Source: Arthrobacter sp. Bz4
Lineage (GTDB): Bacteria; Actinomycetota; Actinomycetes; Actinomycetales; Micrococcaceae
Assembly: GCF_003075455.1 (NCBI RefSeq)
Contig: NZ_QDAE01000002.1
Span: 1 to 64,000, forward strand
DNA length: 64,000 nucleotides
Direction of reading: 5' to 3'
In this document: in pieces, positions 32,171 to 41,222 of the stretch
Layout of the letters: every line of letters begins with the position of its first letter
How positions within the stretch are numbered: the first letter of the stretch is position 1
Notes under the pieces: generated by a model
Databases searched by the model: none
What the model was told of the DNA's origin: nothing
Seen by the model: the letters and a program-made list of their open reading frames with translations, nothing else
Translations under genes and position numbers: made by a program

Positions 32171-33220
32171 GATGCCAGGGATTCGGTCAGGTGCGCCAGG
32201 TGCGCGGCGCCGCCCTGCAGTTCGAGTCCGACACGCACCACCTCACCGATCACAAGGACTGCGGGTGACTGGCACCGGCTGACGCCAGCGGCCGTGACGA
32301 TCGTTGAGAGGGTACCCGCCGTCGTCCGCTGGGATGGGCTATACCCGCGTTCGACGACGGCTACCGGCATGTCCTGCCGCATTCCGGCCCGGTCGAGTCC
32401 GGCCACCAGCTGCGGAAGCGTCGAGACCCCCATGAGGACCACAATCGTGCCGCCCAGCCCCGCGAGATGCTCATGTTCCTCATCAGTCAAGGGAGCGTGC
32501 CCGGACACCACAGTGAACAGGTGGCTGACCCCGCGATGTGTGACCGGGATGCCCGCGGCGGCGGGCACCGAAATCGCCGAGCTCACGCCGGGGACCACCC
32601 GGCAGAGGATCTGCGCCTCAAGGCAGGCCGCCAGCTCTTCGCTGCCGCGCCCAAACACGAAAGGGTCGCCGCCCTTTAACCGGACCACGTGCCGTCCCGC
32701 ACGGGCACGACTGACGAGGAGGTCGTTGATCTCGGTCTGCGGCACCCGGTGATGGCCTGGCAGTTTCCCGACGTCGAGCAGTTCCGCGGCCGGAGCAAAC
32801 TCGGCGAGGGCCTCGGCGGGAGCCAGCCGGTCGTACAGCACCACGTCGGCCTCCCGGAGCTGCCGCGGCGTCGAGCGTCAGCAGCCCCAACGCGCCGGGT
32901 CCACCACCGATCAAAGTCACATGGCCGGTATCCGACGGTGCTGCCTCCCGGGTGAGGAGCGCGCCAGCGCTGCGGCACCGCACCCGGAGTGCATCGCCGC
33001 ACGGGTTCGGGCCAGCGGTGGGCGCCGCGGCTGCGGGCGCCCCCTCCACGACAACGACGAGTGCAACACCCTCGAGCACGGGTGCTGTGCAGTCGCCAGG
33101 ATTGGGATACCGCTCGACGACGGCACCCGCGGACCGGTACCGCGCGAGGGCCCGGCGGGCGGCCCGCTCACTTCCGATGACCACCACGCGGCGTCCAGAC
33201 AGATCAATATCGAGATGCAC
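32167..33220 (-). pseudogene. Siroheme-type uroporphyrinogen-III C-methyltransferase, frameshifted
   Basis: The gene should encode a siroheme synthase-like protein of about 350 residues: a short N-terminal Rossmann-like piece (SGRRVVVIGSERAARRALARY) and a SUMT domain (GHVTLIGGGPGALGLLTLDAA, then VVLYDRLAPAEALAEFAP, KLPGHHRVPQTEIND, RLKGGDPFVFGRGSEE). The frame breaks between LTLDAA and READVVLYDRL, near 32870-32880, where GCCGCGG replaces an expected GCCGCNCGG; two bases are missing. Both halves are well conserved. The GTG at 33220 has GGAGGG upstream and lies four bases from nirB. It would make precorrin-2/sirohydrochlorin for NirB. An active copy elsewhere or a sequencing error is possible. 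Confidence 0.8.
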
Positions 33221-33223
33221 GGC

Positions 33224-35887
33224 TCAGCCCTCCACGGTTTCTGCTGCGGCGCGGACGGGGATCTCCGCCCCGAGGCTGACGCGTCCTGCGCCGGCCTCAA
33301 TCTCTGCCGGGGTGGCCGGGCGCCGCTGGCCGCGCTCCTCGACGAGGACGATCGACTGGTCTGCGGCGTCCGGCGCGTTGACGAAGGACCTGAAACGCCG
33401 GAGCCGGTCAGGGTTGTTAAGCGTCGCCGCCCACTCGTCTTCGTAGTGCTCCACATGGCGGGCCATCGCGGTTTCGAGGTCGGCGGCGATGCCGAGGGAA
33501 TCGTTGATGACGACGTCGCGCACGTGCTCGAGACCGCCGTCGAGATCGTCCATCCAGCGGGCAGTCCGCTGCATGCGGTCCGCGGTGCGAATATAGTACA
33601 TGAGGTAACGGTCGATGTACTGGATCAACGTTGCGTCGTCAAGGTCCTGGGCGAGCAATTGGGCGTGGGCGGGCTGGAAGCCGCCGTTGCCGCCGACGTA
33701 GAGGTTCCACCCCTGGTCGGTCGCAATGACACCCACGTCCTTGCCGCGGGCTTCGGCGCACTCGCGGGCGCACCCGGAGACCCCCATCTTGAACTTGTGC
33801 GGCGCGCGTAGCCCGCGGTACCGGAGTTCGAGGTTGATCGCCATGGCCACCGAGTCCTGCACCCCGAACCGGCACCAGGTGGACCCGACGCAGGACTTCA
33901 CGTTCCGCAGGGCCTTGCCGTAGGCCTGCCCGGACTCGAACCCCGCCTCCACGAGAATCTTCCAGATCTCCGGTAGCTGCTCCAGCCGGGCCCCAAACAG
34001 GTCGATCCGCAGGGCGCCGGTGAGCTTGACGTACAGACCGAACTGCTCGGCGACCTGCGCGATGACGGCGAGCTTCTGCGGCGTGATTTCTCCGCCGGGA
34101 ATCCGCGGCACCACCGAGTAGGTGCCGTTACGCTGCATGTTGGCGAGTGCACGGTCGTTGGTATCCTGCAGGGTGCCGCGGCCGCCGTCGAGCACGTACT
34201 CCCCGCGCTGTGTGGCGAGGATGGAACCGATGGCCGGTTTGCAGATGTCGCAGCCGTGCCCGGTTTTCGCCTCGTCGGTCGCCCCAAAGCGGAGGATGAT
34301 GTCCTGGAAAGACGCCAGATCAAGAGCCTGGATGGCTTCGAACAGCTCGGGCCGCGACATCGCGAAATGTTCGCAGATGCCCTTCGAAACGGTACGGCCC
34401 GCCTTGGTGAGCTCGGCGTCGAGCAGCTTTTTGAGCATTGGCACGCAGGATCCGCACTGGGTTCCTGCACGGGAACACGCTTTGAGTGAGGGCATGTCCA
34501 GCGCTGGGTCGGTCGCCTCACCGTTGGCGTCCAGACCGTGCACCGCTGAGCGGCACGTCCCTGCGGTGATGTTGTTGCAGGAGCAGAGGACGACGTCGTC
34601 GGGCAGCTCCGACGGTGGGGCGTCGCCCGTGCCGGCCGAGGAAAGATAGGCGCCCGGCTCGGCGGGGAGTTCGCGGCCAAGCAGCGGCCGAAGCGCCGAG
34701 TAGGGTGCCGCGTCCCCTACAAAGATGCCGCCGAGCAGGGTCCGGGCATCGTCGGTGACCACGAGCTTCTGGTAGAGACCCCGGGCGGGGTCGGCGTAAA
34801 CAATTTCGAGGCTGCCTTCCGACTCCGCGAGCGCGTCCCCGAAACTCGCGACCTCGACGCCGGAGAGCTTCAGCTTGGTGGCGGTGTCGAAACCGGGGAA
34901 GGTGGACAGCCCGCCCAGGATGCCGTCCGCGCAGACCTCGGCCATCGCGTTCGCTGGCGCGACCAGCCCCATGCTGACCCCCTCGTAGCTCGCCACCTCA
35001 CCGATCGCCCAGACTCCAGGCCGGGCCGTCTTGCAGGCGTCGCTGATGACGATTCCGCCGCGGGGTGCCACGTCGAGGCCGGCCTCCCGAGCAAGCTCAT
35101 CACGGGGCCGGATGCCGACCGAGAAAACCACGAGATCGGCGGGGAGGGCGGTGCCGTCGCTCAGGGTCACGCCGGTGACGCGGCCGTCGTCGGTGGTGAT
35201 GCCGGTCGGCGCGCCACCGCAGTTGATCCCCAACCCCTTTCCCGCGATGAGGCGACCGAGCGCCTGGCCCCCGCCCTGATCGAGTTGCGCGTTCATCAGC
35301 CACCCCGCCCTGTTGACGACGGTCGACTCAGCGCCGAGTTGCTGAAGGCCTCCCGCAGCTTCAAGGCCGAGAAGGCCGCCGCCAATGACGACGGCGCGCG
35401 GCGCCCTCCCGAGATCGGCGGCGAGCCGTGCCGTCTCCGAGCGGAGCCAGTGCATGTCATCGACCGTGCGGTACACCGCTGCGTGCTCGCCGCCCGGCAG
35501 AGGCAGCCGGACGGCTTCCGATCCGGTGGCGAGGACAACGTCGTCGTAGGGGTAGCGCGTGCCGGAGGCACTCATCACGCTTTGGGCGTCAAGGTCCAGG
35601 TGGATGGCGCGCTCGCCGGTGACGAGGTCGATGGCGGGTTCACGCCACATGATGGACTCGCCGAGGCTGAGGTCGACGTCGTCGATCAGTCGCCGGCTCA
35701 GCGCCACCCGGTCATACGGAGCATGGGCCTCCTCCGTCAGGACAGTGAGGTGCAGGCCGTCAGTGCCACGTCGCCAGAGCGCTTCGACGAAGCGGTGCGC
35801 CGCTGGCCCACCGCCGATGACGACAACGCGCCGCTCCTGCGGTGTGGTGGCATCCTCAGCGGGCCGGGATGATCGGGTCTCGCTCAT
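33224..35887 (-). CDS. nirB: Assimilatory nitrite reductase, large subunit
   Basis: An 887-residue NAD(P)H nitrite reductase that converts nitrite to ammonium. An FAD/NAD domain begins RVVVIGGGPAAHRFVEALW; a second nucleotide motif is APRAVVIGGGLLGLEAAGGL. Two BFD-like [2Fe-2S] elements follow: CSCNNITAGTCRSAVHG with CSRAGTQCGSCVPMLKKLL. The C-terminal siroheme/4Fe-4S domain shows SCVGSTWC and SGCARECAEARGKDVGVIATD, the CXXXXXC-CXXXC pattern. I chose the ATG at 35887 because GGGAGG precedes it; the frame extends 15 codons further upstream. It is followed closely by the siroheme gene and NnaR-like gene. The small subunit gene nirD is divergent rather than downstream. Confidence 0.93.
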   Translation of the reverse strand: MSETRSSRPAEDATTPQERRVVVIGGGPAAHRFVEALWRRGTDGLHLTVLTEEAHAPYDRVALSRRLIDDVDLSLGESIMWREPAIDLVTGERAIHLDLDAQSVMSASGTRYPYDDVVLATGSEAVRLPLPGGEHAAVYRTVDDMHWLRSETARLAADLGRAPRAVVIGGGLLGLEAAGGLQQLGAESTVVNRAGWLMNAQLDQGGGQALGRLIAGKGLGINCGGAPTGITTDDGRVTGVTLSDGTALPADLVVFSVGIRPRDELAREAGLDVAPRGGIVISDACKTARPGVWAIGEVASYEGVSMGLVAPANAMAEVCADGILGGLSTFPGFDTATKLKLSGVEVASFGDALAESEGSLEIVYADPARGLYQKLVVTDDARTLLGGIFVGDAAPYSALRPLLGRELPAEPGAYLSSAGTGDAPPSELPDDVVLCSCNNITAGTCRSAVHGLDANGEATDPALDMPSLKACSRAGTQCGSCVPMLKKLLDAELTKAGRTVSKGICEHFAMSRPELFEAIQALDLASFQDIILRFGATDEAKTGHGCDICKPAIGSILATQRGEYVLDGGRGTLQDTNDRALANMQRNGTYSVVPRIPGGEITPQKLAVIAQVAEQFGLYVKLTGALRIDLFGARLEQLPEIWKILVEAGFESGQAYGKALRNVKSCVGSTWCRFGVQDSVAMAINLELRYRGLRAPHKFKMGVSGCARECAEARGKDVGVIATDQGWNLYVGGNGGFQPAHAQLLAQDLDDATLIQYIDRYLMYYIRTADRMQRTARWMDDLDGGLEHVRDVVINDSLGIAADLETAMARHVEHYEDEWAATLNNPDRLRRFRSFVNAPDAADQSIVLVEERGQRRPATPAEIEAGAGRVSLGAEIPVRAAAETVEG

Positions 35888-35968
35888 GTGGTGCCTCCCG
35901 TCAGGACCAGGCGGTCCCGTCTTTCGCTCCACAGTATGAGGGGGGAGTGTCGCTTATGTGTCGTGAAT

Positions 35969-35984
35969 GTATCGCAACGTTAAC
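35969..35984 (-). promoter_or_regulatory. Possible GlnR-like site facing nirB
   Basis: On the minus strand the sequence reads GTTAA-CGTTGC-GATAC, matching 8 of 10 fixed positions of the GTnAC-n6-GnAAC half-site pattern. It lies about 82 bases upstream of nirB. It is moderate evidence only. Confidence 0.4.
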
Positions 35985-36023
35985 AATCGACTCACGGAGC
36001 GGCCGCTGACCTGTGAGGTGGTC

Positions 36024-36039
36024 GTTACGCGGGCGCAAC
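36024..36039 (+). promoter_or_regulatory. GlnR-like site facing nirD
   Basis: The sequence GTTAC-GCGGGC-GCAAC fits the GlnR half-site pattern GTnAC-n6-GnAAC at all fixed positions. It lies 76 bases upstream of nirD, between the divergent nitrite reductase genes. GlnR and NnaR jointly control such genes in related actinobacteria. Confidence 0.55.
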
Positions 36040-36114
36040 GAACCCGGGACGTGGGCGACATGTCCGCAGCCTAGCGTTGTCCCCAGTGCACCATCCGCGA
36101 TCGAGGAGAACGTC

Positions 36115-36501
36115 ATGACCGAGCTCATCCTGCACCGTCCCGCCATCTCGGAGGCCGCCGTCGAGCTGGCCTGGGAACAGGTCTGCCGTCTCGACGACCT
36201 TGAGGAATGCTGGGGGGAGGCGGCGCTGGTCGGAACGGTCCAGGTTGCCCTGTTCCGGCTGCCTGGTGACCGGCTCCACGCCGTCGGAAATATCGATCCA
36301 CGAACTGGCGCAGCCGTGATGGCCCGCGGCATCATAGGGTCTCGCGGTGCCGCACCGACGGTCGCCTCGCCTCTTCACAAGGAGGTGTACGACCTGGCCA
36401 CCGGTGCCTCGATCTCCGGCGGCCAGGGGCTCAGGACGTATCCGGTGCGGTGCGTCGATGGGGTGGTGGAACTCTTCATCGAGGTCGGGTTTCGCGCCTG
36501 A
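36115..36501 (+). CDS. nirD: Assimilatory nitrite reductase, small subunit
   Basis: A 128-residue Rieske-fold protein of the NirD type. It shows LAWEQVCRLDDLEECWGEAALVGTVQVALFRL, LHAVGNIDPRTGAAVMARGIIG, and ASPLHKEVYDLATGASISG. As in other NirD proteins, the C-H ligand pairs of true Rieske proteins are missing, so no cluster is expected. It supports NirB in reducing nitrite. The ATG at 36115 is preceded by GAGGAGAA. It is transcribed away from nirB across a 227-base intergenic region and leads into the sirohydrochlorin chelatase gene. Confidence 0.9.
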   Translation: MTELILHRPAISEAAVELAWEQVCRLDDLEECWGEAALVGTVQVALFRLPGDRLHAVGNIDPRTGAAVMARGIIGSRGAAPTVASPLHKEVYDLATGASISGGQGLRTYPVRCVDGVVELFIEVGFRA

Positions 36502-36531
36502 GCGGGCGGTAAGAGTTCAATCAGTGCTTCA

Positions 36532-37344
36532 ATGGCTGGCATGACTTCGCATCTGACGGACGTGGGCGCACCGGTCCTCATCGCCTGCGCGCACGGCACG
36601 GACAACGCCCAGGGGCGCCGCGAGATCAACGCGGTCCGGGCCGAGATCTCTGCACTGCGTCCTGAGCTTGACGTTCTTGAGGCCTACGTCGACGTGCAGG
36701 ATCCCGATCTGGTGGACGTAGTCGCCGCGCTTCCACCGAACCGTCCCGCCGTGATCGTGCCGTTGCTGCTGTCGGTCGGCTATCACGTGAAGGTGGACAT
36801 TGCCCGGGCGGCGGCGAGCCGACCGGGGACCGTATCGGCGCTTCCGCTCGGCCCGGATCCACGCCTGGCGCGGGTGCTGCAGCAGCGATTGGTGGAAGCC
36901 GGTGTGGCCGAGGGCGACGACGTCGTCCTGTCCGCAGCAGGCTCCTCCGATGCCTGCGCTGCCGAGGACGTCGCCGAAGTTCAGGCGAGCCTCGCGGAAC
37001 TCAGGACCGGCCCGGTGCGCCCCGGGTTCGGCGCGAAAGCCTCGCCCTCCGTGCCTGACGCCGTCGCGGCCTGCCGCGAAGGCACCCCCTCTTCGCCGGT
37101 TGCGCTGGCGTCCTACCTCCTCGCGCCCGGGTTCTTCCATGACCAGCTCGCGAAGGCCGGGGCCGACGTCGTCAGCGCTCCCCTGCTCCCGAGCCCCGCG
37201 ATCGCTGAGATCGCGCTATCGCGGTACGACGACGCCGTCGCCCGCCTGCTGAGTGGGTCGCGGCCGGACGCCGGCCCGTGCCTCCGCCCGTGTCGGGCGC
37301 GCGTGGCGACGTGTGTCAGGAGCGGGCTGGCACAGCCGGTCTGA
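36532..37344 (+). CDS. Sirohydrochlorin cobalto/ferrochelatase (CbiX type)
   Basis: A 270-residue two-domain chelatase. The first domain begins VLIACAHGTDNAQGRREIN, with the metal-binding histidine in ACAHGT, and continues to SVGYHVKVDIARAA. The second domain contains ASYLLAPGFFHDQLAKAGADVVSAPLLP, with a second conserved histidine. It should insert iron into sirohydrochlorin to complete siroheme for NirB, with which it is clustered. The start could be 36532 or the ATG at 36541; neither has a strong ribosome-binding site. The C-terminus is Arg/Cys-rich (PCLRPCRARVATCVRSG) and may bind metal. It lies 30 bases after nirD on the same strand. Confidence 0.85.
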   Translation: MAGMTSHLTDVGAPVLIACAHGTDNAQGRREINAVRAEISALRPELDVLEAYVDVQDPDLVDVVAALPPNRPAVIVPLLLSVGYHVKVDIARAAASRPGTVSALPLGPDPRLARVLQQRLVEAGVAEGDDVVLSAAGSSDACAAEDVAEVQASLAELRTGPVRPGFGAKASPSVPDAVAACREGTPSSPVALASYLLAPGFFHDQLAKAGADVVSAPLLPSPAIAEIALSRYDDAVARLLSGSRPDAGPCLRPCRARVATCVRSGLAQPV

Positions 37345-37399
37345 CGCTGCCTAATCCGTGAACTGACCACCCCCTGCAACTCGCACTACTCTTGGAGTC

Positions 37400-38137
37400 A
37401 TGTCACCCGCCGTCGACGACGCCCACGTCCCCGCCGCCCGGCCGCCGTCCCTGACCGAGCGGACCATTGAGGCCGTGCGGGAGGGGATCCGGAACGGCAG
37501 CTTCGTCCCCGGTGAGCTGTATTCCGTCTACCGGTTGGCGGATGAGTTGGGCGTCTCCCGCAGCCCGGTCCGCGATGCGCTGCTCCGGTTGGCGGAAACC
37601 GGGATGGTGGCCTTCGAACGCAACCGTGGTTTCCGCGTGGTGCTGCCGGGAGCGCGGGAGCTGACCGAGATCATCGCCGTCCGGCTTGCCCTGGAGGTCC
37701 CCGCAGCGGAGCGGGCGGCGGTCCGGGCCACCGACGCCGACCGCTCCGCGTTGCATGACGAACACTCGGCAATGCAGGCGGCTGTCCTCGCGGGCGACGA
37801 ATCCGCGTTCATGCTGCATGATCAGCGGCTGCATGGGTTGCTGCTGGATCTCGCCGGCAATGCCCACGCCGCCCGGATTATCGAGAACCTGCGCGACGCC
37901 ACCCGGCTGGTTGGCGCTTCCACGATCAAGAAATCCCGTTCCCTGGAGGATGTCTACCGGGAGCACCGGCCCATTCTGGACGCCATCGACGACGGCGACC
38001 CCGTGGCCGCAGGTTCCGCGATGCGCCGCCACCTTGAATCCACCGGAAGGCTCCTGCTGCGGGAGGCACCCGATGGCAGCGGCACCTCTCTCTGGGCGGA
38101 CCTGATCGAACCAGTGGCCGACGAGCGCGGCGGGTAG
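37400..38137 (+). CDS. GntR family regulator (FCD type)
   Basis: A 245-residue regulator. The GntR winged helix lies at about 17-80 (ERTIEAVREGIRNGSFVPGELYS, LGVSRSPVRDALLRLAETGMV, RGFRVVLP). The FCD ligand domain follows (about 85-235), with several histidines (HDEHSAMQ, HDQRLHGLL) in positions that hold a metal and carboxylate effector in many members. It ends four bases before the MFS gene start, so it probably controls that transporter, in response to an organic acid. The effector is unknown. Confidence 0.88.
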   Translation: MSPAVDDAHVPAARPPSLTERTIEAVREGIRNGSFVPGELYSVYRLADELGVSRSPVRDALLRLAETGMVAFERNRGFRVVLPGARELTEIIAVRLALEVPAAERAAVRATDADRSALHDEHSAMQAAVLAGDESAFMLHDQRLHGLLLDLAGNAHAARIIENLRDATRLVGASTIKKSRSLEDVYREHRPILDAIDDGDPVAAGSAMRRHLESTGRLLLREAPDGSGTSLWADLIEPVADERGG

Positions 38138-38141
38138 CCCG

Positions 38142-39317
38142 GTGACGCAGGAGACAGAAAACCGCCCCCGGGGTGGGCTTGCCGCAATGTGTATCGCTCA
38201 GACCACGAGTTGGGGGCTGTTGTACTATTCATTGCCCGTGGCAGTGGTACCCATCGCTCGGGACACCGGGTGGAGTGCTGCGGCGATCACCGCCGCCTTC
38301 TCCGCCGGTCTGATCGTTTCAGCGGTGGTGGGGATCTGGGTGGGTCGGTTGCTGGACCAGACGGGGCCGCGGCGCCTGATGGTGACCGGCAGTCTGATCG
38401 GCGTCGCGGCGTTGCTGCTGGTAGCGGCAGCCCCTAATCTGCCGGTGTTTGTCGCCGCTTGGCTGGTGGCAGGTCTGGCCCAGGCTGCGGTGTTCTATCA
38501 GCCGGCGTTCGTGGTTTTGACCCGCTGGTATGGACCGGCCCGAGTGAAAGCCTTGACCACCCTGACACTCGTCGCCGGGTTCGCGTCCCCCATCTATGCC
38601 CCCCTTACGGCACTGCTGATCGAGAGCATCGGCTGGCGGTCCGCCTATCTAGCGCTCGCGGGTGTCCTGGCGGTGGTCACCCTCCCGCTCCACTGGTTTT
38701 TCCTGAATGCCCACTGGACGGTTCCGTCACCGGCGCAATCACGGCAGGCGGTCACGAAAAACGTCCGTACGACAACCCGCAGCCGCCGGTTCATCATGCT
38801 GCAGGTGGCGGTTGCCGCGGCGACCCTCGCCCTATTCGCGGTGACCTTCAACCTGATTCCCCTACTGCTGGAGCTGGGTTTTGATTACCGGACCGCGGTA
38901 CTCGCCTTCAGCCTGATCGGCGTGGGCCAGGTGATCGGCCGGTTGTTCTTTGCTGTGCTGCCTGGCCGGTCCAACCCGGTGCGGCGGGCTGTGCTCCTGT
39001 TGGCGGCGGGGGCTACCTGCCTCTGGTTGCTGGGGTTGCTGCCCGGTCCGGCGTTCGTCCTCATCGGGGTTACAGTCCTGACCGGCGCGGTCCGCGGGTG
39101 TATCACCCTGCTGCAAGCGACAGCCGTCGCGGACCGGTGGGGCACGTCGAACTTCGGGGCGGTGCAGGGCGTATTTGTGGCGCCGGTGACAGCCGTCGGT
39201 GCCCTGGCTCCTGCGGCTGGACCTCTCCTTGCAGGGCTCCTCGGAGGGTATCCGGCAATGGCACTGGCCATGGCCGGGGTGGCGACGCTGGGAGTGCTGG
39301 CTGCGGCACGCTCCTGA
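38142..39317 (+). CDS. MFS transporter
   Basis: A 391-residue permease with 12 helices of the monocarboxylate/YcxA-like kind. It shows WGLLYYSLPVAVVPIARDTGWSAAAITAAFSAGLIVSAVVG near the N-terminus, GRLLDQTGPRRLM (loop 2-3 motif of the superfamily) and GVGQVIGRLFFAVL in the second half. The GTG at 38142 follows the regulator stop at 38137 by four bases, making a two-gene operon. It could export or import an organic acid; no substrate is evident. No clear terminator follows. Confidence 0.85.
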   Translation: MTQETENRPRGGLAAMCIAQTTSWGLLYYSLPVAVVPIARDTGWSAAAITAAFSAGLIVSAVVGIWVGRLLDQTGPRRLMVTGSLIGVAALLLVAAAPNLPVFVAAWLVAGLAQAAVFYQPAFVVLTRWYGPARVKALTTLTLVAGFASPIYAPLTALLIESIGWRSAYLALAGVLAVVTLPLHWFFLNAHWTVPSPAQSRQAVTKNVRTTTRSRRFIMLQVAVAAATLALFAVTFNLIPLLLELGFDYRTAVLAFSLIGVGQVIGRLFFAVLPGRSNPVRRAVLLLAAGATCLWLLGLLPGPAFVLIGVTVLTGAVRGCITLLQATAVADRWGTSNFGAVQGVFVAPVTAVGALAPAAGPLLAGLLGGYPAMALAMAGVATLGVLAAARS

Positions 39318-39327
39318 TTGACACCCG

Positions 39328-39468
39328 TCAGACCGGGAGGTCGGGCCAGGTGACTATCAGGTCTGGTTCGCCACTTCGGCGGACAACCGCGACCGGTTCA
39401 GACAGGCTGACCCGGATAAGCGATCCTGCAGTTCGGACTTCTTGCCACCCCATTGGTTCCTGTGTCAT
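39328..39468 (-). CDS. Possible small protein, 46 residues
   Basis: An open frame of 46 codons on the minus strand, with an ATG at 39468, reads MTQEPMGWQEVRTAGSLIRV and ends VTWPDLPV. There is no obvious ribosome-binding site and no hydrophobic segment. I do not recognise it. It lies alone in the space between the MFS and ASCH genes. It may be real or random. Confidence 0.25.
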   Translation of the reverse strand: MTQEPMGWQEVRTAGSLIRVSLSEPVAVVRRSGEPDLIVTWPDLPV

Positions 39469-39566
39469 GGGCCCAGTGTTACAGACAAGCCGCCATCCGG
39501 CCGGATACTTAAGCCACGCGGCGCCTCACACTCGTCGGCCTGCGGCGCGACTTCTGACACCATGGG

Positions 39567-40085
39567 GTGGTGGAATCTCAATCTGTTGACCCCATCGACA
39601 CGCATGCAGGCATTCGGATGTGGCAGGACTATTCCGCCGCTCATCCCGAGGCAGTAGCAGCGTCGCCCGAATACACTGTCGAACACTTCGGTGACACCCG
39701 TCGACTAGCGGATGAGCTGCTAGCCCTCGTCCTCAGCGGACGGAAGCGGGCGACGGCGGAGCTGGTTCGTGATTTCATCTCTCGAGGTGATCAGGTGCCC
39801 CGCATCGGATCCCATTGGATTGCCTGCGCTGGAGATGGAACTCCTCGCATCATCATTCGCAGCCTGGAACTCCGCATCGGTGATTTCGCCAGTGCAGATG
39901 CCGCGTTCGCCATCGACGAAGGCGAGGACGATCTAAGCCTGGAGAGTTGGCGGCGTGAACACCGCCGGTACTGGACCCGGGTAGCAGCAGCCCAGGGTCG
40001 GCGCTGGTCGGAAAGCGAAGAGATCGTGTTCGAGCGTTTCGGTGTCGTGTGGCCGCCAGAATATGCGGACTCGGCCCTAGGCTAG
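39567..40085 (+). CDS. ASCH domain-containing protein
   Basis: A 172-residue protein of the ASCH (RNA-binding-like PUA-related) family in its common actinobacterial form. Family features are EYTVEHFGDTRRLADELLALVLSGRKRATAELVRDF, GSHWIACAGDGTPRIIIRSLEL, and a C-terminal RREHRRYWTRVAAAQGRRWSESEEIVFERFGVVWP. Members may bind RNA or act as small hydrolases of modified nucleosides; the role here is unknown. The GTG at 39567 is the only start consistent with the family. Its end overlaps the convergent acetyltransferase gene by nine bases. Confidence 0.8.
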   Translation: MVESQSVDPIDTHAGIRMWQDYSAAHPEAVAASPEYTVEHFGDTRRLADELLALVLSGRKRATAELVRDFISRGDQVPRIGSHWIACAGDGTPRIIIRSLELRIGDFASADAAFAIDEGEDDLSLESWRREHRRYWTRVAAAQGRRWSESEEIVFERFGVVWPPEYADSALG

Positions 40086-40643
40086 CCAGCTGGCAGCCTC
40101 TGCCAGGTACAACTCACACATTGCGTTGTAATAGTCTTTCGTTGCCCCCTGATGCTTCATCCCGATACGCCTACACACGCTTTGAGATGCTGTGTTCGCA
40201 GCCGAGGTTACTGCGATCACCCGGTCCAGGCCTGCGCTGAAACCATGTGCCAGCACAGCTGACGCTGCTTCGGTTGCGTATCCCTTCCCCCAATAATCCG
40301 GATGGAAATGCCACCCAATTTCCGTGTCACCTGATAGTTGGAGCGGCGCCTCACCCGATGCAGGAATCCCCTTCAACAGGATGGTCCCAACCAATTGGGA
40401 ATCCTTTACTCGCTCCACCGCCCAAAACCCCTGGACAGGATGGTGGAAGCCCCGGCATTTCTCGATCAGCCTGTCAGCCTCGGATCGGCCCTCCATTACC
40501 CGTGGAACCAACCCGATAAAGCGTTGGACCTCCCAACGGGAGTAAAGGTCGTAAACAAATTCAGCGTCGGTTGGCTCCCACATTCGGAGCAGCAAACGGT
40601 CGGTCGCTAAAGGCCGCACGTGGCCCCCTTGTGCCGAAGCCAT
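40077..40643 (-). CDS. GNAT family N-acetyltransferase (RimJ-like)
   Basis: A 188-residue GCN5-related acetyltransferase. It opens with LATDRLLLRMWEPTDAEFVYDLYSRWE, typical of the RimJ/RimL type, and holds the acetyl-CoA-binding region GKGYATEAASAVLAHGF (Q/RxxGxG/A position) followed by NTASQSVCRRIGMKHQG. It should acetylate an amine on a protein N-terminus or a small molecule. Its start overlaps the end of the upstream GNAT gene by 37 bases, so the two form one unit. Confidence 0.85.
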   Translation of the reverse strand: MASAQGGHVRPLATDRLLLRMWEPTDAEFVYDLYSRWEVQRFIGLVPRVMEGRSEADRLIEKCRGFHHPVQGFWAVERVKDSQLVGTILLKGIPASGEAPLQLSGDTEIGWHFHPDYWGKGYATEAASAVLAHGFSAGLDRVIAVTSAANTASQSVCRRIGMKHQGATKDYYNAMCELYLAEAASWLA

Positions 40644-41149
40644 CGGTTGACCTGCACTGAGACTCCTCCCTGAGATCCCCGGTAAGAGGCCGTCTGCCGA
40701 AATCCCGCACGCTCGGCGACTCTTTCACTTGCGGTGTTGCCTGAGACAATTTCCAAAGCCACCGTTGGAAAGCCATTGTCGAAAAGCCAAGTTGCCACGA
40801 GTTGAACAGATTCGGTCGCTGTCCCACAGCCTCGGGCGACGGGCTTCAGGGCATAGAAGACTTCCGGTTCGCCGCCATCGCACCATCCCATCCCAACCGT
40901 CCCCACCGCCGAGCCATCGATTACTATCGCATACCGGGCAGCAAGCTGACTCCTGTGACGTTCCTGGGTTCGGACTATCCGGCTGCGGGCAGCTTGTTCC
41001 TCGAGATTCAGCGGATAGTAGGTCCACTGGGGAACATCTGAAACCCGGCTCAAGTCGTATTCCAACTGCCAGTCTTCTTCTGTCAGGCATCGGAGCAAGA
41101 GATATTCGCTGCGGAGCTCTTGCGGGAATGGGATAGGAAACGCCATCAC
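40607..41149 (-). CDS. GNAT family N-acetyltransferase
   Basis: A 180-residue GNAT protein starting SEYLLLRCLTEEDWQLEYDLSRVSDVPQW. The acetyl-CoA loop is less standard (ARGCGTATESVQLVATWLF), but the following NTASERVAERAGFRQTA is typical. It may be a resistance- or protein-acetylating enzyme. It is the first gene of the two-GNAT unit. The region upstream of it (41150-41222) contains nothing I recognise. Confidence 0.8.
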   Translation of the reverse strand: MMAFPIPFPQELRSEYLLLRCLTEEDWQLEYDLSRVSDVPQWTYYPLNLEEQAARSRIVRTQERHRSQLAARYAIVIDGSAVGTVGMGWCDGGEPEVFYALKPVARGCGTATESVQLVATWLFDNGFPTVALEIVSGNTASERVAERAGFRQTASYRGSQGGVSVQVNRWLRHKGATCGL

Positions 41150-41222
41150 CTGATGATGGCATAGGAATCAGGACAAAAGGCCGCGCTTCACCACCCGAAG
41201 AGGATTCCAGGAGTGACCGCCG

